DNA of 64,000 nucleotides from Vibrio sp. 05-20-BW147 (GTDB lineage: Bacteria; Pseudomonadota; Gammaproteobacteria; Enterobacterales; Vibrionaceae): NCBI RefSeq assembly GCF_013369385.1, contig NZ_SZTO01000001.1, positions 247,234 to 311,233 of the forward strand, in the 5' to 3' direction. Each line of letters opens with the position of its first letter. The stretch's first letter is position 1. Below are positions 36,865 through 45,487 of this stretch, piece by piece. Made by a program: the position numbers and the translations under genes. The notes below the pieces were generated by a model. The model had not been told where the DNA came from, did not search any database, and saw only the letters and a list, made by a program, of their open reading frames with translations.

Positions 36865-37213
36865 CTAAAATTTCCTACAAACTTAATGGAAACAATGGCT
36901 GTAAGCGAAAAATAGTGTTTATATTTCGTGTTTTTTTATGGGCCGAATTTAACCATGAGGTCTGACCAATAATCAATACCATACCGTTCGTCGTTCTGTT
37001 TTTTTGTACGGAATAATTGTTGAAGAATGTGTCTGCGGTGGTGAATTGCGCCAAATTTGACCCGTTTGCTGCAGGACCATTTAGAATCAGGAAAGTGTAT
37101 TTTTCAAAATCCTAAAATATTTTCACTAGATTGAGATATATCACTCATTTTCATGTAGAATGTGCGGCCATTTGTATCGGCGATCATTTTTTGTCTGTTT
37201 AAGGAAACGCTCA
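36865..37213. other. Divergent promoter region, MshQ-like and rhlE genes
   Basis: About 349 bp without a gene. The right part is AT-rich and holds a possible plus-strand promoter for rhlE (next entry); the left part should drive the MshQ-like gene on the minus strand. Confidence 0.5.
37132..37162 (+). promoter_or_regulatory. Possible sigma-70 promoter of rhlE
   Basis: TTGAGA at 37132 and TAGAAT at 37157 are 19 bp apart, slightly long; the start would give a leader of about 45 nt. Confidence 0.35.
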
Positions 37214-38497
37214 ATGTCATTTGCATCTCAAGGTTTTGCTCCGGAAGTCGTGAAAGCGCTCGAAGAGTGCGGTTACGAAAAGCTAACCCCAATTCAGCAA
37301 AAAGCCATTCCAGTTGCACGTCGTGGCCACGACATCTTTGCAACCGCCCAAACAGGAACCGGTAAAACAGCGGCTTTCTCTCTACCTTTGATTCAGCAGC
37401 TGCTGGAAAGTGGAAAATCCGCGTCGCGCAAAACAGCGCGTGCACTTATTTTCGCTCCAACTCGTGAGCTGGCGGAACAGATCGCTGATAACATCAAAGC
37501 CTACACTAAATACACCGATCTTTCGGTCGCCGCGATATTTGGTGGTCGCAAGATGTCAAGCCAAGAGCGCATGCTCGAAAACGGTGTGGATATTCTTGTC
37601 GCCACGCCTGGTCGTCTTGAAGAACACATTGAATCGGGCAATGTCTCTGTCGCGAATATCGAGTTCCTCGTCTTTGATGAAGCCGACCGTATTTTGGATA
37701 TGGGCTTCATCAACGCGGTGCGTAAGATCATGTTGGATGTTGAAACCAACCCACAAATCATGATGTTCTCGGCAACCACATCAAGCCAATTGAATGAATT
37801 GTCCAAAGATATTCTTCGCAAGCCAAAACGTATTGCGGTCGAGCGCGAAAACACCACGGCTCATACTGTTGCCCACGTTCTTTATCCTGTCGATCAGGAG
37901 CGTAAAACCGAGCTGCTTTCAGAGTTGATTGGGCGTAAAAACTGGCAACAAGTGTTGGTATTTGTTAACTACAAAGAAACGGCGAATGAGATTGTTAAAG
38001 AACTCAAGCTTGATGGCATCAAAGCCAATGTTTGTCATGGTGACAAAGCGCAGAGCGCACGTCGCCGCGCCTTAGAAGAGTTTAAAGAAGGTAAAGTTCG
38101 CGTGATGGTTGCGACTGACGTTGCGGCTCGTGGATTAGACATTGAAGATCTGCCCCACGTGATCAACTACGATATGCCGTTCTTGGCAGAAGACTACGTT
38201 CATCGCATTGGTCGTACTGGTCGCGCTGGAAAACAAGGCCACGCTATCTCTTTCGTCAATCGCGAAGAAGAGTTAACAGTTGTTCAGGTAGAGAACCTGA
38301 TTAAGCAACACATTCGTCGTATTGAGCTTGCTGGTTATGAGCCAAAGAATCGAGACGCCTACATCGACAAACTAAATTCAAAGCCGTCATTCAAAAACCG
38401 TCAGGGCCGTCGCAACAACGCTAATGAGCCAGCGGATCAAGCCGCAGCAGAGCGTCGTTTAACAATGATGAAGCGTATTAAAGCCCGCCGTGGTTAA
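37214..38497 (+). CDS. rhlE: DEAD-box ATP-dependent RNA helicase RhlE
   Basis: 427 aa from MSFASQGFAPEVV, with AAGGAAAC upstream; the frame extends 18 codons further without support. All helicase motifs are present: Q motif YEKLTPIQQKAIP, AQTGTGKTAAF, PTRELAEQI, ATPGRLEEHI, DEADRILDMGF, FSATTSSQ, VFVNYKETANE, ATDVAARGLDIEDLPHVINYD and HRIGRTGRAGK. The C-terminus is a basic tail (KNRQGRRNN) typical of RhlE. It remodels RNA in ribosome assembly and cold adaptation. A strong terminator follows. Confidence 0.93.
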   Translation: MSFASQGFAPEVVKALEECGYEKLTPIQQKAIPVARRGHDIFATAQTGTGKTAAFSLPLIQQLLESGKSASRKTARALIFAPTRELAEQIADNIKAYTKYTDLSVAAIFGGRKMSSQERMLENGVDILVATPGRLEEHIESGNVSVANIEFLVFDEADRILDMGFINAVRKIMLDVETNPQIMMFSATTSSQLNELSKDILRKPKRIAVERENTTAHTVAHVLYPVDQERKTELLSELIGRKNWQQVLVFVNYKETANEIVKELKLDGIKANVCHGDKAQSARRRALEEFKEGKVRVMVATDVAARGLDIEDLPHVINYDMPFLAEDYVHRIGRTGRAGKQGHAISFVNREEELTVVQVENLIKQHIRRIELAGYEPKNRDAYIDKLNSKPSFKNRQGRRNNANEPADQAAAERRLTMMKRIKARRG

Positions 38498-38520
38498 TGG
38501 GTGTTGAGAGCGGTATTTTT

Positions 38521-38552
38521 AATCCGAGTGTTTTTAAACACTCGGATTTTTT
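38521..38552 (+). terminator. Intrinsic terminator after rhlE
   Basis: AATCCGAGTGTTT pairs fully with AAACACTCGGATT, followed by T6. Confidence 0.95.
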
Positions 38553-38615
38553 ATGGCGATGAGGGTACTTGGCTGAAATACGGAGAGTCAGTCGACTGAC
38601 CATCATTTAGGTTGG

Positions 38616-39803
38616 TCAGGGTGTATGTGCCGGACTGGTCAAGATGGTTGCAATGAGATCAGATTGCTTTCCGGTGCCAGTTTTACTGTAAATGGACTTA
38701 ATGTGATCTTTAATGGTGTGTGGTGAGCGATGGCTAAGCTGGGCGATTTCATCACGGCTATACCCGAGTGCTAACAGTTGGCAAACTTCGGTCTCCGCGT
38801 CGGTAAAATTGAAGATTGGTTTGAGGAGAGTCGGGTTTAATGTGGCACTTTTTTCACGATCATAGAGATAGACAATACAACCAATACCTTCATCTAAGAG
38901 CTGTTTTTCTTCAAGAGCAATAGGATATCCTTTGGGGATGGTCTGAGCTTCTAAGCCTATGGCGACAAAAAGTAAAGTCAACCCGCCACGAGGTGACATG
39001 AAATGCATCACCTTACAAGCATCATCATTTTTGGCGCTCCTATGATGCAGTGTTTCTTGAATATTAAGCATAAATTCCTTTTTTCTCTCAGTGTCTCGGA
39101 ACTTCAGCTCACTAGGTAGCAGCGTCAGGTTTTCTTGTAGAGAGATAAGGTCTTTTGCTCGGTAGTTCGCTGCGACGAATGCACCTTTACTATCATACAG
39201 TAAGGCTGCGTGTGGCAGTTGGCTAATGATCTGAGTGAGGTTGACGGTATATTTCTGAGACGCTTTAAACTGTTGGTAAAGTGTGAAGGCTCGTTGAATA
39301 TGGGGTACCAGTATCTCCATTAAGTAAAGGTCTGTTTCACTTAATGGCTTTTCACGTTCGTTTCGATGTACAGACAAAAAAGCGATATTGCCATCAGCGT
39401 GCCCAACAAGGGCTGCAGCAACATCACAGAAGCCATGACGATCGAACCACGCTTCTACTTTTTGCTCTTTTGATGTCAGATGAGCTTGTTTTCCAATGTG
39501 CTTATCGAGTGAATAAAAACGACCTATAGGCTGAGCGGCGACAAAGTCGTTTACCAAATTGCCTTCGGCCAAATCTAATTCTATGTACTCGAGGACCGCA
39601 TCAATTTGAGGTCCCGCCATCCAGCCTGATACCAGCTCTCCGCGATAGCTTGATTGAATATAAAAGACTGCGTCGGCCAAACGAAATTCGTCCACCATTT
39701 GCTCTAGAAACGGTTCGAATCCACGAGGATGAACAGGAGCTTGGTAGAGAGAATCAATAAGTTGGCTAAAACGACTAATCGATGAATGGATATCCTTTTC
39801 CAT
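38616..39803 (-). CDS. LuxR-type transcription regulator with N-terminal sensor region
   Basis: 395 aa from MEKDIHSSIS; alternatives upstream are ATG at 39830 or TTG at 39863. The C-terminal LuxR/FixJ helix-turn-helix is clear: TDAETEVCQLLALGYSRDEIAQLSHRSPHTIKDHIKSIY. The first 330 residues look like GAF/PAS-type sensor folds (FEPFLEQMVDEFRLADAVFYIQSS; PHAALLYDSKGAFVAANYRAKDL). No membrane helix or autoinducer-binding signature, so it is not a quorum LuxR. It ends about 100 bp from the rhlE terminator and its start lies beside the export-operon end, so control of that operon is possible but unsupported. Confidence 0.87.
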   Translation of the reverse strand: MEKDIHSSISRFSQLIDSLYQAPVHPRGFEPFLEQMVDEFRLADAVFYIQSSYRGELVSGWMAGPQIDAVLEYIELDLAEGNLVNDFVAAQPIGRFYSLDKHIGKQAHLTSKEQKVEAWFDRHGFCDVAAALVGHADGNIAFLSVHRNEREKPLSETDLYLMEILVPHIQRAFTLYQQFKASQKYTVNLTQIISQLPHAALLYDSKGAFVAANYRAKDLISLQENLTLLPSELKFRDTERKKEFMLNIQETLHHRSAKNDDACKVMHFMSPRGGLTLLFVAIGLEAQTIPKGYPIALEEKQLLDEGIGCIVYLYDREKSATLNPTLLKPIFNFTDAETEVCQLLALGYSRDEIAQLSHRSPHTIKDHIKSIYSKTGTGKQSDLIATILTSPAHTP

Positions 39804-39927
39804 AAAAATGGTCGCTCTTCTACTTATCATTATGTGTAATTTATAACTTATAGATATTCTCAATGGATCGAAGTTTTTACTGTGAGAAGTGTTAAGTCAC
39901 TCGATCTTTGCCCGTCTCACAATTGAT

Positions 39928-39951
39928 AAAGGCTCAAATTAATGAGCCTTT
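39928..39951. terminator. Terminator of the export operon
   Basis: AAAGGCTCA and TGAGCCTTT with a 6-nt loop, with T-rich flanks on both strands. Confidence 0.7.
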
Positions 39952-39981
39952 TTGAATATCAAACATATGGGTGTTAGACCA

Positions 39982-41127
39982 TTAAGTCAGTCTTTTAGCT
40001 ACGCGTCTTTGCTGAACGGTTTGGAAGAGACAAAGTACTAACCAAAACACGGCCACTAACCACAAGGCGCTCCAATAGTTGGCGATTTGTTGCCAACTCG
40101 CGCCCATTTGATTGAGGGCTAAGAATCCTTTGATTGCGCTGGTGCTTGGGCTCAGTTGTGCCAGCCATAGTAGCGGTGTTGGTATCATCTCCACAGGCCA
40201 AATGAAACCTGCTAAGAAGATCAGTGGCATTGAGCTAATCAGCACCACGAGGGTGACAAGCTCTCTTCGCGGCAGTAGCTCGCCCAACCAATAACCAGCC
40301 AAACACGACGCGATGAGGAAGGGTAACAAGAGCGTCAACAACTGGGTAGCGTGGCCTAAAGTGTTGACCTGATGCATGGTAAAGCTGGCACCAAAATAGT
40401 ACGCGCTTAAAAGGTAGTACACACCAACCAATACCAGAGTTCTGACAGCGAGTAGCTTCCAACGAGGTTGGCTAGTCCAATATCCGTGACCATGTTTTTG
40501 CGTGCCAACCATCAAACCCGCCGCCATGATTAAGGTCTGCTGAAGGATCAGCACAAACACAGCGGGCACAACATACTCAACGTATCCCATGGTTGGGTTA
40601 AAGGTCGGTTTTAGATTTAGCTTTACCGCACTGTATTGGTTGGCCGCCAGCGAAAGAGGTACGCCATCCATGACCAGTTTGGATACTTTCACTTGCGCAG
40701 CTAAAGTACCTCCGGTTTGAGCCAGACCTTCAACCACCGTGCCATAGACCAAAAAGTAAGAGGCGTCGCCCGCGTAGGAGAGTGTCGGGCTTTTCCCAAG
40801 TAACAAATCGCGATAAAAATGCTCTGGAATTACCAATATGCCGCTGATTTTTCCCTCTAGGAACGCTTGTTTTGCCGCTTCAATCGTATAGTCGCGACGG
40901 ACAACATGCACTTGTGGTGTTGCATCGACCATACGTTCCAGCTTGAGACTCGTGGCGCTCATGTCGAGATTCACGACGGATATGGTCTGTTCCCGAGGGG
41001 TTTGATTCGCGTACGGAAGCGGGTATAGGAATGAATAGAAAACCACACCACCAAAGACGGTGAGTGTCACCACCGGGTTGGTGAAAAGGGCTTTTATCTC
41101 CGCTTTGAACAACTCAAACAGGGACAT
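39982..41127 (-). CDS. ABC-2 type permease (second copy in export operon)
   Basis: 381 aa. One N-terminal helix (VVTLTVFGGVVFYSFLYPLPY), a large extracytoplasmic domain (EQTISVVNLDMSATSLKLERMVDATPQVHVV, FLEGKISGILVIPEHFYRDLL), then five C-terminal helices (VPAVFVLILQQTLIMAAGLMVG to ALWLVAVFWLVLCL). This is the ABC2_membrane_3 layout (YbhS/YbhR). Its start overlaps the end of the upstream permease by 14 bp, so they are translationally coupled and probably heterodimerise in the inner membrane. No ATPase gene is in the operon. Confidence 0.85.
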   Translation of the reverse strand: MSLFELFKAEIKALFTNPVVTLTVFGGVVFYSFLYPLPYANQTPREQTISVVNLDMSATSLKLERMVDATPQVHVVRRDYTIEAAKQAFLEGKISGILVIPEHFYRDLLLGKSPTLSYAGDASYFLVYGTVVEGLAQTGGTLAAQVKVSKLVMDGVPLSLAANQYSAVKLNLKPTFNPTMGYVEYVVPAVFVLILQQTLIMAAGLMVGTQKHGHGYWTSQPRWKLLAVRTLVLVGVYYLLSAYYFGASFTMHQVNTLGHATQLLTLLLPFLIASCLAGYWLGELLPRRELVTLVVLISSMPLIFLAGFIWPVEMIPTPLLWLAQLSPSTSAIKGFLALNQMGASWQQIANYWSALWLVAVFWLVLCLFQTVQQRRVAKRLT

Positions 41128-42280
41128 TTGTCGCCTCCGTTTTCTTTAGATGGCGTTTTGCCAGCGCCACAGCCAAAAAGGCGGGCAGTACGTAACCGAC
41201 CATAGGTAGCAAATGAGTGAGCGAAGTTAACGCGCTCGTCCCGTAGCTGGCTTGTGCGACTTGTACTTCGATGTAGTGACTGATCGGCAGCAAACTACGC
41301 CAAAATTGCGCCAATGAACCCATGTCTGAAACTGGGAAAGTAATGCCCATAAACGCGAAGCTCGGGGCGGTAAACGCGCCGGCGAAACTCATGGCTCGCG
41401 CCGCATCCAATGTCATGAAGAAAAAGAATGCGCCCATGATCATACAAGCGATGGTGGTGGCTAACTGCGCGATCATGATCGGAAGTAAATGGCCTTGGAA
41501 TGGCCAATCAAGCATGAAATAGAACCAAAATAGGAAAGCAAAACCATGCAAGAGGAAGATGGGCAGGTAAGCAGCGAGTGTTTTGCTGATGACTTTGAAT
41601 GGTTGAGTACCCAGCCATCGATCAAGATGTTCCGGTTTTCTCGCATACACACGCAAATTGGCGGCGAGAATTAGAATGGAACAGACAACGATCATGATTT
41701 GCCAAATCGCCGGTACGACAGCAGAAACCAAAAACTGTGCATAGTTGGTGTTTTGGTTAAATAAAGGGGAAATTTGCGTGGAAATGGTGACAGCATTCCC
41801 CAAAGCGCCTTGTACCGTGCTATTGCCATGACTCAAGGATTTCACGGTCTCAAGACCTGCATTAAAGAAACCTTGAGCTTGCACTACGGCAGAATTGATC
41901 AAACGGCCAATCAATATGTATTGACTGTTATAAAACACCGAGACTTGTGGTGCGCGTTGCAAGTAGATATCGCGATCGAAATGGTCAGGAATGATGACAT
42001 AGGCATAAACCTTTCCTTCTATCATGGCATTTTTGGCTTGCAGTACATCGCTAAACTGATAGTCGACACTCATCGTGGATGACGCATCCAGCATTTGAGT
42101 TAGCTTTCTCGAGAGTGTGCTGTGTGCGTTATCCACCACGCCGATAGGCAAATCTCGAGCGATGCCCGCTGAGAAAACGCCCCAAATCAACAGCGCTAAC
42201 AGGATAGGGATCCAAGTGAGACACGACAACAACCATTTGTCGTGTCTCAACACATGCAATTGTGAGAGTTGTGGTTTCAT
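41114..42280 (-). CDS. ABC-2 type permease (first copy in export operon)
   Basis: 388 aa with the same plan as the next gene: N-terminal helix (WIPILLALLIWGVFSAGIA), extracytoplasmic domain (DLPIGVVDNAHSTLSRKLTQML, MIEGKVYAYVIIPDHFDRDIYLQ), then about five helices (AVVPAIWQIMIVVCSILILAA to LLPMVGYVLPAFLAVALA). It is the third gene, 10 bp after the HlyD-type gene. It would form the inner-membrane channel of a tripartite exporter with TolC and HlyD partners. Substrate unknown. Confidence 0.85.
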   Translation of the reverse strand: MKPQLSQLHVLRHDKWLLSCLTWIPILLALLIWGVFSAGIARDLPIGVVDNAHSTLSRKLTQMLDASSTMSVDYQFSDVLQAKNAMIEGKVYAYVIIPDHFDRDIYLQRAPQVSVFYNSQYILIGRLINSAVVQAQGFFNAGLETVKSLSHGNSTVQGALGNAVTISTQISPLFNQNTNYAQFLVSAVVPAIWQIMIVVCSILILAANLRVYARKPEHLDRWLGTQPFKVISKTLAAYLPIFLLHGFAFLFWFYFMLDWPFQGHLLPIMIAQLATTIACMIMGAFFFFMTLDAARAMSFAGAFTAPSFAFMGITFPVSDMGSLAQFWRSLLPISHYIEVQVAQASYGTSALTSLTHLLPMVGYVLPAFLAVALAKRHLKKTEATNVPV

Positions 42281-42290
42281 TGGCTAACCT

Positions 42291-43265
42291 TTACAGCTCA
42301 ACCACTAAACTCATGCCCATGCGCAGATCGTTTACCGGCGTTACTGGACGCGCTTCGACTTCAAACGTGCGCAGGTCAAACCCTTTGGAAGCATCGGTTG
42401 CGCGCCATGTCGCGAAATCACCCATCACAGCGATGTGACTCACCTTAAACTCGATCTTTTTGTCCAGCGCAGGTAGGTAGGCTGAAAACGTTTGATCTTT
42501 TTGGAAGTGTTTCAGTAGGTCTTCTCGAACATTCAGCACCGCCCAAGCGTCTTGTGTATCGATCACCGTGACGACAGGAAAGCCCTGAGGTGCAAGCTCG
42601 CCACTTTGCAATAGCACTTGTGATACTTCACCATCAAACCAGCTCTCGATGCGAGTGTCGTTGGCGTAGGCTTCGACTTCCGCCACAGCACCTGCGGCCA
42701 TGCGCGCTTTTTCAGCTGCTGCTAGTTTGGTCTCGTCGCGGACACCTTCTTTTGCCATTTCGTACATTTGAAATGCTGCGCTTTCGGTGTACTTGGCGGC
42801 TTGCCATTGTGTCATGGCTTCATCGCGTTTTTGCTCTGCAACAACACCATCGTTATACAGATTGTTGACGCGTTGGTAGGTCTTCTCCATCAAGTCTGCA
42901 GCGGCTTTGGCTTTTAGCCATTGGTCTTTTGCTGCTTGAATCTGTTGGCTACGCGCCCCTTTTTCGGCTTCTTGAGCAAGGGCGTCAGCCGCTTTTTCAC
43001 CGGCTTTCGCTTGTTCGAGCTTGGCTTCGATTTCTGGGCTATGCAGGGTAAAAACCAGTTGGCCTTTGGTGATATTTTCCCCTTTCCGTACTAAGACTTG
43101 GTCGATACGGCCTGGTACTTTAGACGAAATACTGTACTGCTGCGCTTCAATCATGCCTTGCAAGCGGACTGGTTCTGGTTGATAGGCTTGATAAAAGCTG
43201 TAACCGACCCAGCTCACGACACCGACGGCACACAGTGACAGCAAAACAGGTTTAAATGATTTCAT
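42291..43265 (-). CDS. HlyD/EmrA-type membrane fusion protein
   Basis: 324 aa. Single N-terminal helix (FKPVLLSLCAVGVVSWVGYSFY), biotinyl-lipoyl-like half (SISSKVPGRIDQVLVRKGENITKGQLVF), a long alpha-hairpin coiled coil (EAKLEQAKAGEKAADALAQEAE...), second lipoyl half (GEVSQVLLQSGELAPQGFPVVTVID) and a beta-barrel. It links the inner-membrane permeases with the TolC-type channel across the periplasm. Its ATG overlaps the TolC-type stop by 4 bases. Confidence 0.9.
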   Translation of the reverse strand: MKSFKPVLLSLCAVGVVSWVGYSFYQAYQPEPVRLQGMIEAQQYSISSKVPGRIDQVLVRKGENITKGQLVFTLHSPEIEAKLEQAKAGEKAADALAQEAEKGARSQQIQAAKDQWLKAKAAADLMEKTYQRVNNLYNDGVVAEQKRDEAMTQWQAAKYTESAAFQMYEMAKEGVRDETKLAAAEKARMAAGAVAEVEAYANDTRIESWFDGEVSQVLLQSGELAPQGFPVVTVIDTQDAWAVLNVREDLLKHFQKDQTFSAYLPALDKKIEFKVSHIAVMGDFATWRATDASKGFDLRTFEVEARPVTPVNDLRMGMSLVVEL

Positions 43266-44671
43266 AGCGACGCCTCTTGAGTCGGTTGGTAAGCAGAAGA
43301 TTGATATTGATTGAAGCTGTTCATTTCGCTACTGAGCGCCAATAACTTGGTCAAAGAGAGTAGGTAGCGAAATCGTGCAGCAGATTGCTGGGTTTCGACG
43401 CTCGCGAGATAGAGCTGCGCATCAACCACTTCCAAAGAAGTGGATAGGCCTTGGTTGAACGCTTTTTCTCTTAAATCCAGGTTCTCTTTGGCGAGGCGAA
43501 TGCTTGATTCAAGGCCAATGACTTCGTCGATGGCTTGTTGCGCTTCCAAATAGGTTTTTTGTACCAGTACCGAAAGATCTTCTTTCGCTTGTGCTTTGAG
43601 AGATTGAACTTGAGAGACCATACTGTTGGCGGCCTTCACTTTGTCACTGCGGCCAGTGTTTTCCAATAGTGGAATATTCACACCCACACCAACTAGCCAA
43701 TCCGGCTTCATCTCACTGGCTAACGAATCATCTTCGTAAAGGCTGTAATCACCGTAAAGATAGACCTCAGGGTAGTATTTTCCTTTTTCAGCCTTGATCA
43801 GCGCGCTGGCTTGTTTCTCTTTTGCACTGAGTAAATCCAAGCCTGGGTAGGTGGCGAGTGTCTGCTCAGTAAAGGCGGTGAGTGGAGGAAGATGTTGGTT
43901 GATGAAGAGCCCTTCTGCGGGTTCGACCATGTCATTTTGGGCCAAGATTTTGCTCAAGGCCGATTGTGCGATATCGAGGTTACTTTGGGCTTTTCGTGTC
44001 TCGACCTTAGCTTTATCCAGTGAGGCTTCTGCTTGTAAGCGTTCAACATGGGCGATTTGGCCCTGTTTTTCGAGCTTAATAGCGAAATCTCGATGTTGTG
44101 TTAAGCCTTGCTCCACCGCTTGGCGTGTTTGTAAGACTTCCTTGGCTAACACGACCGAGAAATAGTATTTACTTAAGTCCTCGTATCTCGCCTGCGTCTC
44201 CATCGCAAGTTGGCTTCTGGCTTCATCGGTTTTCCCTTCCGCAGCCGCTTGTGCCGCGGAAATTCGACCACCAGTGAAAATTGGCCAAATAGCACGGATG
44301 GAAGAGGTAAAGATATCTCGCTCTGTGATGGTAGACGTCGTATTGGCCAGCGCCCCAAAAATGGGTTGAAAGGCAGGTGGAACCGCAATATGTTGGCCTG
44401 TGCTGTCGAGAAGTTGTTGTCCAGATACAGTGACATCGGTGTCTAGTCGAGTGTAGTTAGCCCCAACACTAATAGAGGGCAGATTTAAACTGCTGGTGGC
44501 GCTTTGCAAATGTTGCTGGCTTTCAACATTGGCGCGTTGCGCTGCAAGAGAGTGGTTGTTTTCTTGCAAAAGTTGCCATGCCTGCTGGAAGGTAATGGGT
44601 GCCGCCTGACAGGCGAGCGATATGGAGCTCGAGAGCAGCCCAATCATCAATAGCTTACTGTGTCGTTTCAT
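43262..44671 (-). CDS. TolC family outer-membrane channel
   Basis: 469 aa from MKRHSKLLMIG, with signal peptide ending ACQA; an 18-codon upstream extension has no support. The two OEP repeats are visible: QQAWQLLQENNHSLAAQRANVESQQHLQSATSS..., and DLLSAKEKQASALIKAEKGKYYPEVYLYGDYS, each containing coiled-coil and beta strands. It is the first gene of a four-gene operon with a membrane fusion protein and two permeases, so it is a dedicated exit duct and not the housekeeping tolC. Confidence 0.9.
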   Translation of the reverse strand: MKRHSKLLMIGLLSSSISLACQAAPITFQQAWQLLQENNHSLAAQRANVESQQHLQSATSSLNLPSISVGANYTRLDTDVTVSGQQLLDSTGQHIAVPPAFQPIFGALANTTSTITERDIFTSSIRAIWPIFTGGRISAAQAAAEGKTDEARSQLAMETQARYEDLSKYYFSVVLAKEVLQTRQAVEQGLTQHRDFAIKLEKQGQIAHVERLQAEASLDKAKVETRKAQSNLDIAQSALSKILAQNDMVEPAEGLFINQHLPPLTAFTEQTLATYPGLDLLSAKEKQASALIKAEKGKYYPEVYLYGDYSLYEDDSLASEMKPDWLVGVGVNIPLLENTGRSDKVKAANSMVSQVQSLKAQAKEDLSVLVQKTYLEAQQAIDEVIGLESSIRLAKENLDLREKAFNQGLSTSLEVVDAQLYLASVETQQSAARFRYLLSLTKLLALSSEMNSFNQYQSSAYQPTQEASL

Positions 44672-44860
44672 GATGGATATCGCAAAATAGAGTAATGACT
44701 CTAATATATAGTAATTGTGATCCACTGTTAAGCTGTGGGTTTATCTTTTCGCCAAGATTGCGAAATGAGCAGTTGCCATCTTGGTAAGCAAATGTGTCTA
44801 TTAAAACACGAAGCCTCACCTATGCAAATTGGAACTTATTATGGGCAAGGGAGAGATAAT

Positions 44861-44886
44861 AAAAAGCACAGCCTGAAAGCTGTGCT
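44861..44886 (-). terminator. Intrinsic terminator after the 75-aa gene
   Basis: AGCACAGC, 6-nt loop, GCTGTGCT, then TTTTATT on the minus strand. Confidence 0.85.
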
Positions 44887-44909
44887 ATTTTGCGTAGAGG
44901 TGAGCCATC

Positions 44910-45137
44910 TTACTTCATGGAAGGGCAGAAGAATTCTGCTCGCCACTCAAGTTGTCGAGAACCTTGCATGGTTTGCAAAAGATCCCGTCCGCTCATTTGC
45001 GGGAATGATAAAAGGACTTTCAGGTCACTCGGACTCCGGCCGTCTTTTTCATAAGCCCTGACGTGTGTAAAGGTTGAATGCATATTCTTCGACAGCATTG
45101 CCTTATTCAGACAAATTCCAAAGGTATCGCGTTCCAT
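44910..45137 (-). CDS. Small soluble protein, 75 aa, unknown function
   Basis: Begins MERDTFGICLNKAMLSKNMH and ends EFFCPSMK; polar, with no membrane segment or signal peptide. It contains an LKVLLSFPQMSGRDLLQTMQGSRQLEW segment that could be an amphipathic helix pair. Support: AAGGA nine bases before the ATG, and a strong terminator 24 bp after the stop, so it is a plausible complete unit. No family recognised. It lies between the TolC-type operon and the CitA-like sensor gene. Confidence 0.6.
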   Translation of the reverse strand: MERDTFGICLNKAMLSKNMHSTFTHVRAYEKDGRSPSDLKVLLSFPQMSGRDLLQTMQGSRQLEWRAEFFCPSMK

Positions 45138-45487
45138 ATTGATCGTTCCTTATCAATTGACACCACCTTGTCGTTATTATTGTAATCAAGTTTGATGTTG
45201 CTTCATTGCCCAAAAAGTATACGCCCTACGCCCTAAAAAGACCTCAAATTTAGCTAAATTCGTAGTGATCTAGATCAATAACTGGTTCGATGGTTATGTA
45301 ACTTGTTGTTTATTTAAAATCCACTTCTCACATTTGAGAGGTATTACTTGCAGGATAATAAATAGTCATTTCACGAGGATTTATTTCTTGCGATTCACAC
45401 TTCCGGAGGGTGGTAAGAGCTTGCATGTTAAAACGGTGTTAAGTTAACTGAGTTTTCGATGTTTTTAAGTGGTGCAAAGAGGTAAGC
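45138..45487. other. Promoter region upstream of the CitA-like sensor gene
   Basis: 350 bp without a gene, AT-rich, containing the CRP/FNR-like site at 45264-45279 and a good ribosome-binding site (GAGGTAAG) at its right end. Confidence 0.5.
45264..45279. promoter_or_regulatory. CRP/FNR-like site upstream of the sensor kinase gene
   Basis: AGTGATCTAGATCAAT: GTGAT-CTAG-ATCAA matches FNR TTGATnnnnATCAA except for the first base, and resembles CRP. It lies about 210 bp before the start codon, so direct control needs a distant promoter. Confidence 0.4.

Noticed and set aside
37104..37445. 113-aa minus-strand frame over the rhlE start
   Set aside because: Antisense shadow of the Q motif and P-loop region of rhlE.
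38586..38618. Palindromes GTCAGTCGACTGAC and TGACCA/TGGTCA near the LuxR-type gene end as a terminator
   Set aside because: No T-run on the minus strand; not enough to call a terminator.
44735..45061. 108-aa plus-strand frame
   Set aside because: It is antisense to the better supported 75-aa minus-strand gene and runs through that gene's terminator hairpin.
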